Shown: piece by piece, positions 25,136 through 33,841 of the stretch
Layout of the letters: every line of letters starts with the position of its first letter
Numbering within the stretch: position 1 is the stretch's first letter
From: Oxalobacteraceae bacterium
GTDB lineage: Bacteria > Pseudomonadota > Gammaproteobacteria > Burkholderiales > Burkholderiaceae_D
Length of the DNA: 36,576 nucleotides
Direction of reading: 5' to 3'
Assembly (NCBI GenBank): GCA_027490725.1
Contig: JAIXXN010000051.1
Coordinates: 1 to 36,576 of the forward strand
The notes under the pieces: generated by a model
Seen by the model: the letters and a program-made list of their open reading frames with translations, nothing else
Databases searched by the model: none
Told to the model about the DNA's origin: nothing
Translations under genes and position numbers: made by a program

Positions 25136-25813
25136 ATGGCCGTTCGGTATTTATTCAATACATCTGGGCAGTATGTTGCCTTTATGTCGGGTAGCAACGT
25201 TTTTGATACCAACAGCGAGTGGATTGGCTTTATTGTCAACGGGAACGAAATGCACGATATTCGTGGAGCATTTCATGGATATATTCTCGACGATGACAGG
25301 GTTGCAAAGAGAACCTCAGAGCGGAAGCCTGCAAAAATGGTTCCACTACGTCCACTGAAACCAATTCGACCGTTTAAACCATTGATGAGGCTCCGCATGG
25401 CCCCGCTGCCACATGGATTCATTGATGTATTCGAAGCACAGAGTAGCGCTAGCTCAGGAAAATGGGTTGGTTTTAATCGGAATAGTAGCGCCGAATTTCC
25501 CAATTTAACGGGTACCTATATTTACGCTGCTGACGGAACTTTCTTAGGAACGGTAAGTAAGAATAGATTTGAACTCAGTTCCCTAACAAATGAGTTTGGT
25601 CCCCATGGAAGCCCGTATTCACCTGAATCGATATTTAACCAATTCGGAAATTATGGAAGCCCATATGCCACATATTCCCCCTTTAACCCGCTATCGACAA
25701 ACCCTCCGCACTTTCTTGATGCTTCTGGTAGATACCTAGGAGAGTTGAGCGCAAATCAGATGATCGCAGATCGCATCGACACATCCGAGTTTGTGTCATG
25801 GTTAAAAAGCTAA
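25136..25813 (+). CDS. Beta-repeat protein (4-fold beta-flower-like), island cargo
   Basis: A 225-aa protein without signal or membrane segments. The ATG at 25136 has GAGGA nine bases upstream; the GTG at 25130, overlapping the previous stop, is an alternative. Repeated short beta units of the type YLFNTSGQYVAFM, GKWVGFN, IYAADGTFLGTVSKN and FLDASGRYLGELSAN recur, resembling the so-called 4-fold beta-flower proteins. Between them lies a SPYSPESIFNQFGNYGSPYATYS segment-type repeat known from many short uncharacterised bacterial proteins. A central basic, proline-rich linker (VPLRPLKPIRPFKPLMRLR) joins the halves. It is probably cotranscribed with the upstream membrane protein. Function unknown. 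Confidence 0.72.
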   Translation: MAVRYLFNTSGQYVAFMSGSNVFDTNSEWIGFIVNGNEMHDIRGAFHGYILDDDRVAKRTSERKPAKMVPLRPLKPIRPFKPLMRLRMAPLPHGFIDVFEAQSSASSGKWVGFNRNSSAEFPNLTGTYIYAADGTFLGTVSKNRFELSSLTNEFGPHGSPYSPESIFNQFGNYGSPYATYSPFNPLSTNPPHFLDASGRYLGELSANQMIADRIDTSEFVSWLKS

Positions 25814-26373
25814 GCAATGTCTCGTTCCACCGGACGCTTTACAGGCTCGTTAAGTCTCCAGTGACAGACTACTAAAAAAGGGGTGGACTGAAGCAAATCC
25901 AGCAAAATAATGAGTGCGAACGATAGAATGACTGGCGGCCTTTTTGTGCTGCCGGCTAGAGTCAACAGAAAACTCTGACGGCTCAATTGAACCTGACCTG
26001 CACCAACAGATGCTTAGCTAAAGTTTGGCAGACCGAAAAATTTTTCTCCGGCAGGTAGTATGAAGCCGCAGCAGCTGCGCTGCGCAAAAGCTACCCCGTC
26101 ACTTCCGCAGGCCCCAACCAGCGGCCTCTATATCAGCCTCACCAATGACAAGCGTATAAGTTAAGGCGGTGGCCTCGGCCACGGCTTAGGCCGTGCCCGA
26201 TGGGTAGCTGATACGTCCTAAAATGAATAAATGTCAAAGCAACAAAAGGGCTTGTATACCGCTTTGCCTTAGATAATAATGAAAGAGACAGATGCGGCGT
26301 AGCTCAAGTCTGTCTCAAGTAAACAAGCGTGACAGAGTGGAGTGATGTAACAACGGTGGAAGTAAGCGGACGT
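25814..26373. other. Non-coding right end of the island
   Basis: About 560 bases without a credible gene. It contains an 11-bp stem with one mismatch around a TTAG loop (about 26175-26200, arms TCGGCCACGGC and GCCGTGCCCGA), followed at once by the second GATACGTCC/TGTCAAA site. The region probably holds sites needed for excision from attR and a terminator for the cargo pair. Confidence 0.45.
26210..26242 (+). promoter_or_regulatory. GATACGTCC-N13-TGTCAAA site, right copy near attR
   Basis: GATACGTCC (26210) and TGTCAAA (26232) have the same spacing and orientation as the copy at 18347, with GCAA after both. It lies ~170 bases inside attR and no gene starts nearby, so a role as an excisionase binding site is more likely than as a promoter. 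Confidence 0.45.
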
Positions 26374-26411
26374 AAAAAAACCTCGCTCTCCCTAGAGGAA
26401 AAGCGAGGTTT
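26374..26411 (-). terminator. Element-supplied terminator of tRNA-Thr
   Basis: AAACCTCGCT and AGCGAGGTTT form a perfect 10-bp stem, followed on the minus strand by a run of seven T. It lies just after the tRNA 3' end and inside the element, so the intact tRNA uses a terminator brought by the island. Confidence 0.8.
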
Positions 26412-26413
26412 AG

Positions 26414-26481
26414 TACTAAGTTCTGGTGCCGCTTGCCGGAATCGAACTGGCGACCTTTTCATTACGAATGAACTGCTCTAC
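26414..26481. repeat. Right attachment-site direct repeat (attR)
   Basis: An exact 68-bp copy of 12015-26481's left end at 12015-12082. It covers the 3' 58 bases of the intact tRNA plus ten bases downstream. The two copies are 14,399 bp apart, which gives the length of the element. Confidence 0.93.
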
Positions 26482-26499
26482 CAACTGAGCTAAAGCGGC
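26424..26499 (-). tRNA. thrV-like tRNA-Thr(CGU): tRNA-Thr (anticodon CGU)
   Basis: A complete 76-base tRNA with encoded CCA. The acceptor stem pairs GCCGCTT with AAGCGGC; the D arm GCTC..GAGC, an anticodon loop TTCGTAA (anticodon CGT) and the T arm (GTTCGATTC loop) are all present. The sequence closely follows E. coli tRNA-Thr(CGU). The 5' 18 bases are chromosomal and the rest is shared with attL, so the gene was restored by the element on insertion. Confidence 0.95.
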
Positions 26500-26509
26500 G
26501 AAGTCGCAC

Positions 26510-26515
26510 ATTCTA
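26510..26515 (-). promoter_or_regulatory. -10 element of the tRNA-Thr promoter
   Basis: TAGAAT on the minus strand lies about 11 bases upstream of the mature tRNA 5' end, the right distance for a start site just before the tRNA. No good -35 is seen. Confidence 0.45.
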
Positions 26516-26604
26516 ACAAATATTTCTCGCGCCGCGCTAGCCCTTAACTAAAAAAACGGGGCTGGCGGCGAAAAAATCTGCTGGAAGGCGCTTAAATCAG
26601 GGGT

Positions 26605-27606
26605 TTAAGCCTGATGGTAACCCGTCACTACGGCCACTTCGTCGCGCGAACCGAGGAACACCGGCACACGCTGATGCAGTTTGTGTGGCTGGATCTCCAT
26701 GATGCGCTGCTGACCATCAGTCGCCGCGCCGCCTGCCTGCTCGACGATGAAGGCCATCGGATTGGCTTCATACATCAGACGCAGCTTGCCCGGCATCGAG
26801 GTATCACGCAGATCGGCAGGGTACATGAAGACACCACCACGATTCAGAATGCGGTGCACGTCCGCCACCATCGAAGCGATCCAGCGCATATTGAAGTTGG
26901 TGCCGCGCGGGCCGGTTTCGCCAGCCAGCAGTTCGTCCACATAACGCTTGACCGGTGCGTGCCAGTGACGCGCGTTCGACATATTGATGGCGAATTCCTT
27001 GGTCTTGGCAGGGATCTGCATATCGCGCTGGGTCAGTACCCACGAACCCATCTCGCGGTCCAGCGTGAAGCAGTTCACACCATTACCGGTGGTCAGTACC
27101 AGCATGGTCTGCGGGCCGTACACGGCGTAGCCGGCGGCTACTTGCTGGGTACCCGGCTGCATGAAATCGGCTTCGGTCGGCTGGCCCATGCCTTCCGGTG
27201 CTTTCAGCACGGAGAAGATGGTACCGATCGAGACGTTGACGTCGATGTTGGACGAGCCATCCAGTGGGTCGAACAGCAGCATGTATTCGCCCTTCGGATA
27301 GCGGTTCGGAATCGGGTGGATCGATTCCATTTCTTCCGAAGCCATGGCCGCCAGATGGCCGCCCCACTCGTTCGCTTCCAACAGGATTTCGTTGGAGATG
27401 ATGTCCAGCTTCTTCTGCACTTCGCCCTGGATATTTTCCGTCTCGGCGGTACCCAGCACTTCGCCCAGCGCGCCTTTGCCGACGGCGTGGCTAATGGTTT
27501 TGCAGGCGCGTGCCACCACTTCGATCAGCAGGCGCAGTTCGGCGGGAATCGAGTTGTTCTGGCGTTGTTCTTCCACCAGATATTGGGTGAGGCTGATGCG
27601 TTTCAT
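26605..27606 (-). CDS. fbp: Fructose-1,6-bisphosphatase class I
   Basis: A 333-aa cytoplasmic enzyme (fructose 1,6-bisphosphate to fructose 6-phosphate + Pi), the irreversible step of gluconeogenesis. The ATG at 27606 opens [14 protein letters not shown], the normal bacterial class I start; frame upstream of it overlaps pepN. The metal-binding and catalytic block is [15 protein letters not shown], with SEEME upstream supplying a further acidic ligand; [31 protein letters not shown] near the C-terminus is also a family signature. It lies 22 bases downstream of pepN, a gene order common in betaproteobacteria, and is probably cotranscribed with it. Its 3' end faces tRNA-Thr and the island. Confidence 0.97.
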   Translation of the reverse strand: MKRISLTQYLVEEQRQNNSIPAELRLLIEVVARACKTISHAVGKGALGEVLGTAETENIQGEVQKKLDIISNEILLEANEWGGHLAAMASEEMESIHPIPNRYPKGEYMLLFDPLDGSSNIDVNVSIGTIFSVLKAPEGMGQPTEADFMQPGTQQVAAGYAVYGPQTMLVLTTGNGVNCFTLDREMGSWVLTQRDMQIPAKTKEFAINMSNARHWHAPVKRYVDELLAGETGPRGTNFNMRWIASMVADVHRILNRGGVFMYPADLRDTSMPGKLRLMYEANPMAFIVEQAGGAATDGQQRIMEIQPHKLHQRVPVFLGSRDEVAVVTGYHQA

Positions 27607-27628
27607 GGATTCCTTTGGTTGAATTGAA

Positions 27629-30292
27629 TTAGTTAGCCAGTGCTTTGCTGACGACTTCCTGCACATCGTTGGACAGCTGGTCACGGGCCGCGACTTTTTC
27701 GAGAGCTTGCTTCATTTTTTCCTGCAGCGCCGGCGCGTAACGGCGCCAGCGGTCCATGCTGCGCGCCAGACGCGCAGCCACTTGCGGGTTGATGGCATCG
27801 AGCTGGATCACCAGCTCGGCCCAGAATTCGTAAGCACTGCCATCGGCCGCATGGAACTGCGCCGGGTTGGCATTGGTGAAGCTGAAAATCAGACTACGCG
27901 CGCGGTTCGGATTCTTCAGCGTGAAGGCCGGATGCTGCATCAGCTTGCGTACCGTTGCGACATCGCTGGCCGGCGCAGCGGCCTGCATGGCGAACCATTT
28001 GTCGACCACCAGCGCTTCATTCTCGAAGTCGAGGTAGAAGGCCTGCAGATAGCTGCTGGCATCGCTGCCGCTATGGATCAGTGCCGCCAGTGCAGCTGCA
28101 CGATCGGTCATATTCCCGGCCTGCTCGAACTGCTGCTGCGCCAGTTGCAGTTCGGCCGCTTCCGGTGCCACCAGCAGATACGCCAGACACAGATTTTTCA
28201 GCGCCCGCTTACCAGCCGACAGTGCGTCCGGGCTGTAGGCGCCGGGCGTCTGGTTGGCGTGGTATTGCGCCAGCAGTTGCGGTTTCAGCGCCGCGCCGAT
28301 GCTACGACGCATGAACTGGCGGGCGGTATGTATCGCCTGCGGATCTACCACCTCCATCTGCTCGGCGATGATCACTTCCGACGGCAGAATCAGCGCCAGC
28401 TCGCGGAATGCAGGATCCAGCGTGGCATCGGTCAGCACTGCGCGCTGCGCTTCGATAAAGGTGCTATCGAGTTTCAGCACGGCCGCGCTGCCTTGTGCAC
28501 TAATTTGTGCGGTCAGCTTGAGCAGACGCGCCATGGCCAGTCGCTGGCCGGCTTCCCAGCGGTTCACCGGATCGCTGTCATGGCGGAACAGATGCAGCAA
28601 CTCGTCATCCGTGTAATCGTATTCCAGCACTACCGGCGCGGAGAAGTCGCGCAGGATCGAAGGAGTCGGGCGTTCATCGACATTACGGAAGCGGAAAATC
28701 TGCTCCTGCTCCGTCAGTTCCAGTACCACCGTGGTGGCACCGCGCGGATGCTCGCTGCCTTCCAGCAGCAGCGGCATATCCTTGCCCTGCGCGTCGAGCA
28801 GGCCAACGGCAACGGGAATGTGGAACGGCAGCTTGTCCGGCTGGCCTGCCGTAGCAGGGCAGCGCTGGCTGAGGATGATGTCGAAATTGCGCTTGACGGC
28901 GTCGTAACGGGTGCGCGCCGTGACCACCGGGGTACCAGCCTGACTATACCAGCGCTCGAACTGGCGCAGATCGCGGCCATTGGCGTCAGCCATCGCAGCG
29001 CGGAAGTCATCGCATTCCACCGCCTGTCCGTCATGACGGGCGAAGTACAGGTCCATGCCTTTGCGGAAGCCTTCGCGGCCCACCAGCGTCTGGTACATGC
29101 GCACCACTTCGGCGCCCTTTTCGTAGACCGTCACGGTGTAGAAATTATTGATCTCGACGAAGGAGTCGGGACGTACCGGATGTGCCATCGGCCCGGCATC
29201 TTCGGGGAACTGGGCCTGACGCAGCGTGCGCACCTGATCGATACGGGTGACGGCGCGACCGCTGTCGGTGCCGATCATGTCAGCGCTGAATTCCTGATCG
29301 CGGAACACCGTCAGGCCTTCTTTGAGCGACAGCTGGAACCAGTCGCGGCAGGTGACGCGGTTACCGGTCCAGTTGTGGAAGTATTCGTGGCCCACCACTG
29401 CCTCGATCCCCGCGTAATCGACATCGGTCGCCACGCGCGGATTGGCCAGCACGAACTTGGTGTTGAAGATATTCAGGCCCTTGTTCTCCATCGCGCCCAT
29501 GTTGAAATCGCCCACGGCGACGATCATGAAGCGGTCCAGATCGAGTTCCAGTCCGAAGCGTTCCTCATCCCAGCGGATCGAGTTCTTCAGCGACTGCATG
29601 GCGTAATCGGTCTTATCGAGATTGCCCTCTTCCACCCAGACCTGCAGCAGCACCTTGCGGCCGGACTTGAGTGTGTACTGCTCTTCCTGACACACCAGCC
29701 GCGCCGCGACCAGCGCGAACAGATACGACGGCTTCTTGAACGGATCTTCCCACTTGGCGTAATGGCGGCCATCATCGAGCTCACCGGACTCGATCAGATT
29801 ACCGTTCGACAGCAGCACCGGATAGCGGGCCTTATCGGCGCGCAGCATCACGGTGTATTTCGCCATCACATCGGGGCGATCGGGGAAATAGGTAATCCGG
29901 CGGAAGCCCTCCGCCTCGCACTGCGTGAAAAAATTGCCGTTCGAGACATACAGCCCGGACAGCGAAGTATTTTCAACGGGCGCGCACAGCGTTTCGATTT
30001 CCAGCACCACCTGCGAAGGCGCACGCGGAATCGTCAGCACCGACGCCTCGATCGAATATTCGGTCGGCGCCAGCGTACGGCCGTTCAGGCGCAACGCCAC
30101 CAACTCCAGCTCCTCGCCATGCAGCACAATGGCGCGGCTAGGACTGGCGGGATTGTGCTGCAGGGTAATGCGATTGGCGACGATAGTCCGCGCGGGGTCG
30201 AGATCGAAACCGAGCTCCACTGTTTCCACCAGATAACTTGGCACGGTGTAATCTTTACGGAATATCGTCGGTGGAGTGCTATCTATACGCAT
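27629..30292 (-). CDS. pepN: Aminopeptidase N
   Basis: An 887-aa M1-family zinc aminopeptidase, close to E. coli PepN in length. It removes N-terminal residues from peptides in the cytoplasm. The ATG at 30292 is chosen over an upstream in-frame start because it gives the normal [16 protein letters not shown]-terminus. GAMEN (266-270) binds the substrate N-terminus. Zinc ligands are His302 and His306 in HEYFH and Glu325 in LKEGL, equivalent to E. coli His297, His301 and Glu320. The C-terminal ~440 residues are the helical DUF3458-type domains. It is followed by fbp. A patch of 55-bp repeats lies upstream, in the region where its promoter should be. Confidence 0.97.
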   Translation of the reverse strand: MRIDSTPPTIFRKDYTVPSYLVETVELGFDLDPARTIVANRITLQHNPASPSRAIVLHGEELELVALRLNGRTLAPTEYSIEASVLTIPRAPSQVVLEIETLCAPVENTSLSGLYVSNGNFFTQCEAEGFRRITYFPDRPDVMAKYTVMLRADKARYPVLLSNGNLIESGELDDGRHYAKWEDPFKKPSYLFALVAARLVCQEEQYTLKSGRKVLLQVWVEEGNLDKTDYAMQSLKNSIRWDEERFGLELDLDRFMIVAVGDFNMGAMENKGLNIFNTKFVLANPRVATDVDYAGIEAVVGHEYFHNWTGNRVTCRDWFQLSLKEGLTVFRDQEFSADMIGTDSGRAVTRIDQVRTLRQAQFPEDAGPMAHPVRPDSFVEINNFYTVTVYEKGAEVVRMYQTLVGREGFRKGMDLYFARHDGQAVECDDFRAAMADANGRDLRQFERWYSQAGTPVVTARTRYDAVKRNFDIILSQRCPATAGQPDKLPFHIPVAVGLLDAQGKDMPLLLEGSEHPRGATTVVLELTEQEQIFRFRNVDERPTPSILRDFSAPVVLEYDYTDDELLHLFRHDSDPVNRWEAGQRLAMARLLKLTAQISAQGSAAVLKLDSTFIEAQRAVLTDATLDPAFRELALILPSEVIIAEQMEVVDPQAIHTARQFMRRSIGAALKPQLLAQYHANQTPGAYSPDALSAGKRALKNLCLAYLLVAPEAAELQLAQQQFEQAGNMTDRAAALAALIHSGSDASSYLQAFYLDFENEALVVDKWFAMQAAAPASDVATVRKLMQHPAFTLKNPNRARSLIFSFTNANPAQFHAADGSAYEFWAELVIQLDAINPQVAARLARSMDRWRRYAPALQEKMKQALEKVAARDQLSNDVQEVVSKALAN

Positions 30293-30354
30293 GAAAAGCC
30301 CGGAAATCGTCAGCAAAAGCCTATTTTACCAATACCAGCGCCGCGAGTCGCCCA

Positions 30355-30503
30355 AACCGGGGTCAGATCCGACATCCGGACACGAACTGGACTGTTTTCA
30401 TGCCCTTACAGATGAACTTGTGTCTGAATGTCGGATCTGACCCCGGTTGTTTTCATGCCGTTACAGATGAGCTTGTGTCTGGATGTCGGATCTGACCCCG
30501 GTT
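30355..30503. repeat. GGGGTCAGATC-type tandem and inverted repeat cluster
   Basis: Two tandem copies of a 55-bp unit (30393-30447 and 30448-30502) differ at only a few bases. Each ends in a segment containing TCGGATCTGACCCCGG. A third, inverted copy of that segment is at 30355-30384 (CCGGGGTCAGATCCGA core). The arms could fold into a long hairpin. The repeat lies between pepN and a lipoprotein gene. From memory, this type is abundant between genes in Oxalobacteraceae and may be a REP-like element. Confidence 0.8.
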
Positions 30504-30631
30504 TGCTTCTTGCCCCCGGTTGCTTCGACTTCCCCAGCGGTGGTAACTTTCTGTAAGATTCTGGCAAGGGCGCATCCGCCGTCATACACTACAGGGTGCC
30601 CCATGACGACTAACTTTGTAGAGGTCATATC

Positions 30632-31306
30632 GTGAAGAAAATCGCTTTCCTTGCCGCCGCGGCGCTGGTTCTGCTGAGCGGCTGCGCGACCACTATCCGT
30701 AGCGACGTTACGGCGTTCAATGCCTGGACTGCCGAGGCGCGCGATCAGAGTTATGCGTTCGAGGCCCCGCAGGGCGCCGACGATACGCTGGAATACCGCA
30801 GCTATCAGGTGCTGGTGAGCCGCGAGCTGGAGAAGCTGGGCCTGCATCAGGCGCCACCTGAGCAGGCAGCGAAATTGCTGGTGGGGATGAAATTCAGTAC
30901 CATCGATCATCCGGTGCGCATCGTCGAGACCCAGGATCCCTTCATGGTCGGACCGTACTGGGGGCCAGGCTGGGGCCGCTATGGCTGGGGTTACAGCCGG
31001 CTTGGCTACCGGCCGTATTTCTATGATCCCTTCCGTTTCGGTGCTCCGCTGATGGTGACCGAACGCATCAAACACGAATACCAGCGCCAGCTGCGCATCA
31101 CCATCAATGCCACCGATGGCCGTAAGCTGTATGACGTTACCGTGAACAATACCAGCCGCGTTGCCGCCACGCCGCAGGTCATGCCGGCGCTGGTGCAAAG
31201 CGCCTTTACCGGCTTCCCGGGACAGAATGGCGTGCCACGCCGCGTCGATCTGGAACTTAAACCGCAAGGTGAAGTGAGCAATGCTGCACCGGCCAAGGCT
31301 GGCTAA
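30632..31306 (+). CDS. DUF4136-type outer-membrane lipoprotein
   Basis: A 224-aa lipoprotein starting with GTG at 30632 (GAGG eight bases upstream). The signal peptide ends in the lipobox LLSGC, giving Cys20 as the lipidated residue; no Asp follows it, so the outer membrane is likely. The body resembles DUF4136 (SDVTAFNAW, then LEYRSYQVLVSRELEKLGL, AAKLLVGMKFSTIDHPVRI and HEYQRQLRITINATDGRKLYDVTVNN). It has a Gly/Tyr/Trp-rich insert (YWGPGWGRYGWGYSRLGYRPYFYDPF). The cellular role of this family is not known. A 10-codon ORF (30603-30635) overlaps the start as GTGA and may couple translation. Confidence 0.85.
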   Translation: MKKIAFLAAAALVLLSGCATTIRSDVTAFNAWTAEARDQSYAFEAPQGADDTLEYRSYQVLVSRELEKLGLHQAPPEQAAKLLVGMKFSTIDHPVRIVETQDPFMVGPYWGPGWGRYGWGYSRLGYRPYFYDPFRFGAPLMVTERIKHEYQRQLRITINATDGRKLYDVTVNNTSRVAATPQVMPALVQSAFTGFPGQNGVPRRVDLELKPQGEVSNAAPAKAG

Positions 31307-31347
31307 GCTGATGCCACCGCACTCTGTGACGGACTGACACCACCAAC

Positions 31348-31446
31348 AGCCGGATCGACCGGCCGTTGGTTATTTACGGCAGCCGGATCGACCGGCTGTT
31401 GGTTATTTACGGCAGCCGGATCGACCGGCTGTTGATCATTTACGGC
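31348..31446. repeat. Three tandem 33-bp hairpin repeats at the qor 3' end
   Basis: Three near-perfect 33-bp copies start at 31348, 31381 and 31414. Each contains the palindrome AGCCGGATCGACCGGCT and ends in TTTACGGC. In the third copy TTA is the stop codon of the minus-strand oxidoreductase gene and CGGCAG its last codons, so the array includes duplicated gene ends. Each hairpin may terminate transcription in both directions. Confidence 0.8.
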
Positions 31447-32414
31447 AGCAGAATCGACGAACCGGTGGTTTTGCGCGCTTCCAGTTCGGTGTGCGCACGC
31501 GCCACGTCGGCCAGCGCATAGCGCTGCCGCACATCGATTTTGACAGCACCGCTGGCGACCACGCCAAATAACGACTTGGCGGCCGCTTCGAGTTCGGCAC
31601 GGGTCGACATGTAAGCCATCAGCGACGGCCGCGTCACGAACAGCGAGCCACGATTCGCCAGTTCGCTCAGGCTGAACGGATCCACCGGTCCCGAGGCATT
31701 GCCGAAGCTGACCATGGTGCCCAGCGGACGCAGACAGTCGAGCGAGCCGATAAAAGTGTCTTTACCGATCGAGTCGTAGACCGCCGTCACCCCCTTGCCA
31801 CCGGTGATCTCGCGCACCCGCTCGGTGAAATTCTCGCGGTTGTAATTGATCACATGGTGCGCACCGTTGCGCGTTGCCAGTTCGGCCTTCTGGTCCGAAC
31901 CGACCGTGCCGATCAGGGTCACGCCTAGCAGTTTGGCCCACTGGCAGGCAATCAGTCCCACCCCGCCGGCAGCCGCGTGGAACAGGATGGTGTCGCCCGC
32001 CTTCAGCTGCACGGTGCGATGGAACAGATACTGCACCGTCAGCCCTTGCAGCATCATCGCGGCGGCCGTCTCGAAATCGACGTTATCGGGCAGTACCAGC
32101 AACTGCGAGGCCGGCAGATTGCGCGCTTCCGCGTAAGCACCGATCGGACGTCCGGCATAGGCCACCCGGTCGCCCACTTTGACTTCCGTGACGCCCTCGC
32201 CCACCGCTTCGACCACGCCGGCGCCTTCCATGCCCAGACCGCCGGGTAGCGGCTGTGCATACAGACCGGTACGGAAATACACATCGATGAAGTTCAGACC
32301 GATGGCATGCTGGCGCACTTGCGCTTCGCCGGGACCGGGCGCACCCAGTTGCACATCCACCAGCTCCATCACTTCCGGGCCACCGACGCGCTGAATTTGG
32401 ATTACCTTGGTCAT
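31440..32414 (-). CDS. NAD(P)H:quinone oxidoreductase, zeta-crystallin family
   Basis: A 324-aa medium-chain dehydrogenase/reductase of the usual length. AGGAGG lies just before the ATG at 32414, so the longer frame to 32609 is rejected. The GroES-like N-terminal domain has GLNFIDVYFRTGLY and GMEGAGVVEAVGEGV. The Rossmann domain has AAAGGVGLIACQWAKLLG, the NADPH-binding glycine motif. There are no structural-zinc cysteines, as in QOR/zeta-crystallin. It reduces quinones, probably by one electron, in the cytoplasm. It is the third gene of a leftward run after the EamA transporter and mgsA, 32 bases downstream of mgsA. Confidence 0.93.
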   Translation of the reverse strand: MTKVIQIQRVGGPEVMELVDVQLGAPGPGEAQVRQHAIGLNFIDVYFRTGLYAQPLPGGLGMEGAGVVEAVGEGVTEVKVGDRVAYAGRPIGAYAEARNLPASQLLVLPDNVDFETAAAMMLQGLTVQYLFHRTVQLKAGDTILFHAAAGGVGLIACQWAKLLGVTLIGTVGSDQKAELATRNGAHHVINYNRENFTERVREITGGKGVTAVYDSIGKDTFIGSLDCLRPLGTMVSFGNASGPVDPFSLSELANRGSLFVTRPSLMAYMSTRAELEAAAKSLFGVVASGAVKIDVRQRYALADVARAHTELEARKTTGSSILLP

Positions 32415-32446
32415 CTTGCCTCCTGTGCGAAGTAGTCTAGCGCCGT

Positions 32447-32833
32447 TCAGGCGCTGGCAGCGCGCTGCTGCAATTGCGACAGCACCAGATGGGCCGACGC
32501 CAGATTGGTGGCACACGGGGTGTTGTGCACGTCGCAGGCACGCACCAGTGCGTTGATGTCCGGTTCGTGCGGCTGAGGCGTCATCGGGTCGCGCAGGAAA
32601 ATCACGCAATCAATGCCGCCTTCGACCAGCAGCGAGCCGATCTGCAAGTCGCCACCAAACGGCCCCGAGTGTTTGCGATCCACCGTCAACCCCAGTTCAT
32701 TGATCAGGCGACCACCGGTGGTGCCGGTGGCAGTCAGTTCACAGGTCGCGAGAAAGGCGCGGTACTGGCCGGCCAGCGCAATCATGTCGTCTTTTTTCTT
32801 ATCGTGGGCAATCAGGGCAATGCGGGTTTTCAT
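32447..32833 (-). CDS. mgsA: Methylglyoxal synthase
   Basis: A 128-aa enzyme converting dihydroxyacetone phosphate to methylglyoxal plus phosphate, an overflow route when sugar phosphates accumulate. The ATG at 32833 (AGGA eight bases upstream) gives [17 protein letters not shown], the conserved N-terminus with the phosphate-site His10. Further family segments are TGTTGG (phosphate binding), the catalytic Asp in [10 protein letters not shown], and [20 protein letters not shown]. It is 11 bases downstream of the EamA gene and likely cotranscribed. The longer open frame upstream is shadow sequence. Confidence 0.95.
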   Translation of the reverse strand: MKTRIALIAHDKKKDDMIALAGQYRAFLATCELTATGTTGGRLINELGLTVDRKHSGPFGGDLQIGSLLVEGGIDCVIFLRDPMTPQPHEPDINALVRACDVHNTPCATNLASAHLVLSQLQQRAASA

Positions 32834-32844
32834 CAGTGTAGATC

Positions 32845-33753
32845 CTATTTTTTTGATAAGAGATAGATCCCGGCCAGCACCAGCGCGGTGCCACCCAGCT
32901 GCCAGGACGTGACGGGTTCGCCCAGCAGCAGCGCCCCCAGAAACAGCGTAGAAACCGGCCCGATCATACCAGCCTGCGAGGCGGTACCGGCGCCTATGCG
33001 TTCCACTGCGGCCATGGTCATAAATACCGGCATCACCGTGCACAGGATGCCGTTCACCAGCGACAGGCCGTACACCGGCAGCGGTTGCAGCAGTCCCGAG
33101 ACAGGACGCAGCACCAGAAACTGGCCGATGCAAGCCACGCTGGAGACGCACATGGCATAGGCCACCAGCCGCAGGGAACCGAGCCGGCGCACCATCTCGC
33201 CGGACTGCAGCAGGTATACGGCATAGGCGGCAGCCGAGCCCATCACCAGAGTGGCGCCCAGCACCACGTTCTTGCTGCCACTGTGCAGATCATGCAGGAA
33301 CACGAACACGATGCCGCAATAGGAAATGAGTAGCGCCAGCCACTGGCGGCGGCTGATGTGCTGCTTGAGCAGGGTCGAGGAAATCAGCAATACGAAGGTG
33401 GGCGTGAGGAACAGAATCAACCGTTCCAGCCCGACCGAGATGTATTGCAGACCGAGGAAGTCGAGAAAACTGGAGAGATAGTAGCCAACCAGACCAAGGC
33501 CCAGCACACGCCAGCGGTCCGCCTTGCTCAGTGGCGCTTCGGTGCGCATCTTCCAGAGTGCCACGCTGGCAAACACGGGCAGTGAAAACAGCATGCGGAA
33601 CGCAATCAGCGTCACCGCGTCAATCTGATAGCGGTAGAGCAGCTTGGCCACCACCGCCTTGGTCGAGAACAGCACTGCACCACCGATGGCGATACCGAGG
33701 CCGCCCAGATAGGCGGCGCGCGCCGCAGCGCTATCTTTGATGCTTTTATCCAT
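32845..33753 (-). CDS. EamA/DMT-superfamily membrane transporter
   Basis: A 302-aa protein with about ten transmembrane helices arranged as two EamA units (about 15-150 and 165-300). The second half ends with [35 protein letters not shown], the family's typical last two helices, and the N-terminal [17 protein letters not shown] is typical of the first. These inner-membrane proteins export amino acids, nucleobases or other metabolites. The substrate here is unknown. It heads the run EamA-mgsA-qor with intergenic gaps of 11 and 32 bases. Confidence 0.9.
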   Translation of the reverse strand: MDKSIKDSAAARAAYLGGLGIAIGGAVLFSTKAVVAKLLYRYQIDAVTLIAFRMLFSLPVFASVALWKMRTEAPLSKADRWRVLGLGLVGYYLSSFLDFLGLQYISVGLERLILFLTPTFVLLISSTLLKQHISRRQWLALLISYCGIVFVFLHDLHSGSKNVVLGATLVMGSAAAYAVYLLQSGEMVRRLGSLRLVAYAMCVSSVACIGQFLVLRPVSGLLQPLPVYGLSLVNGILCTVMPVFMTMAAVERIGAGTASQAGMIGPVSTLFLGALLLGEPVTSWQLGGTALVLAGIYLLSKK

Positions 33754-33841
33754 ACAGCAATTGTAAGGGCAAAAGCCTCAGGCCGCTGGCGCGCGCCTCC
33801 CCGGCACCCGCGAGCAGGCGCCGGGGTGGTACCAGGTCGCT

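Noticed and set aside
26614..27627. Long plus-strand frame opposite fbp
   Set aside because: Antisense shadow of fbp, which has full catalytic motifs.
27707..30415. A 902-codon plus-strand open frame opposite pepN
   Set aside because: Antisense shadow of a strongly conserved gene in GC-rich DNA; rich in His/Gln/Arg with no domain.
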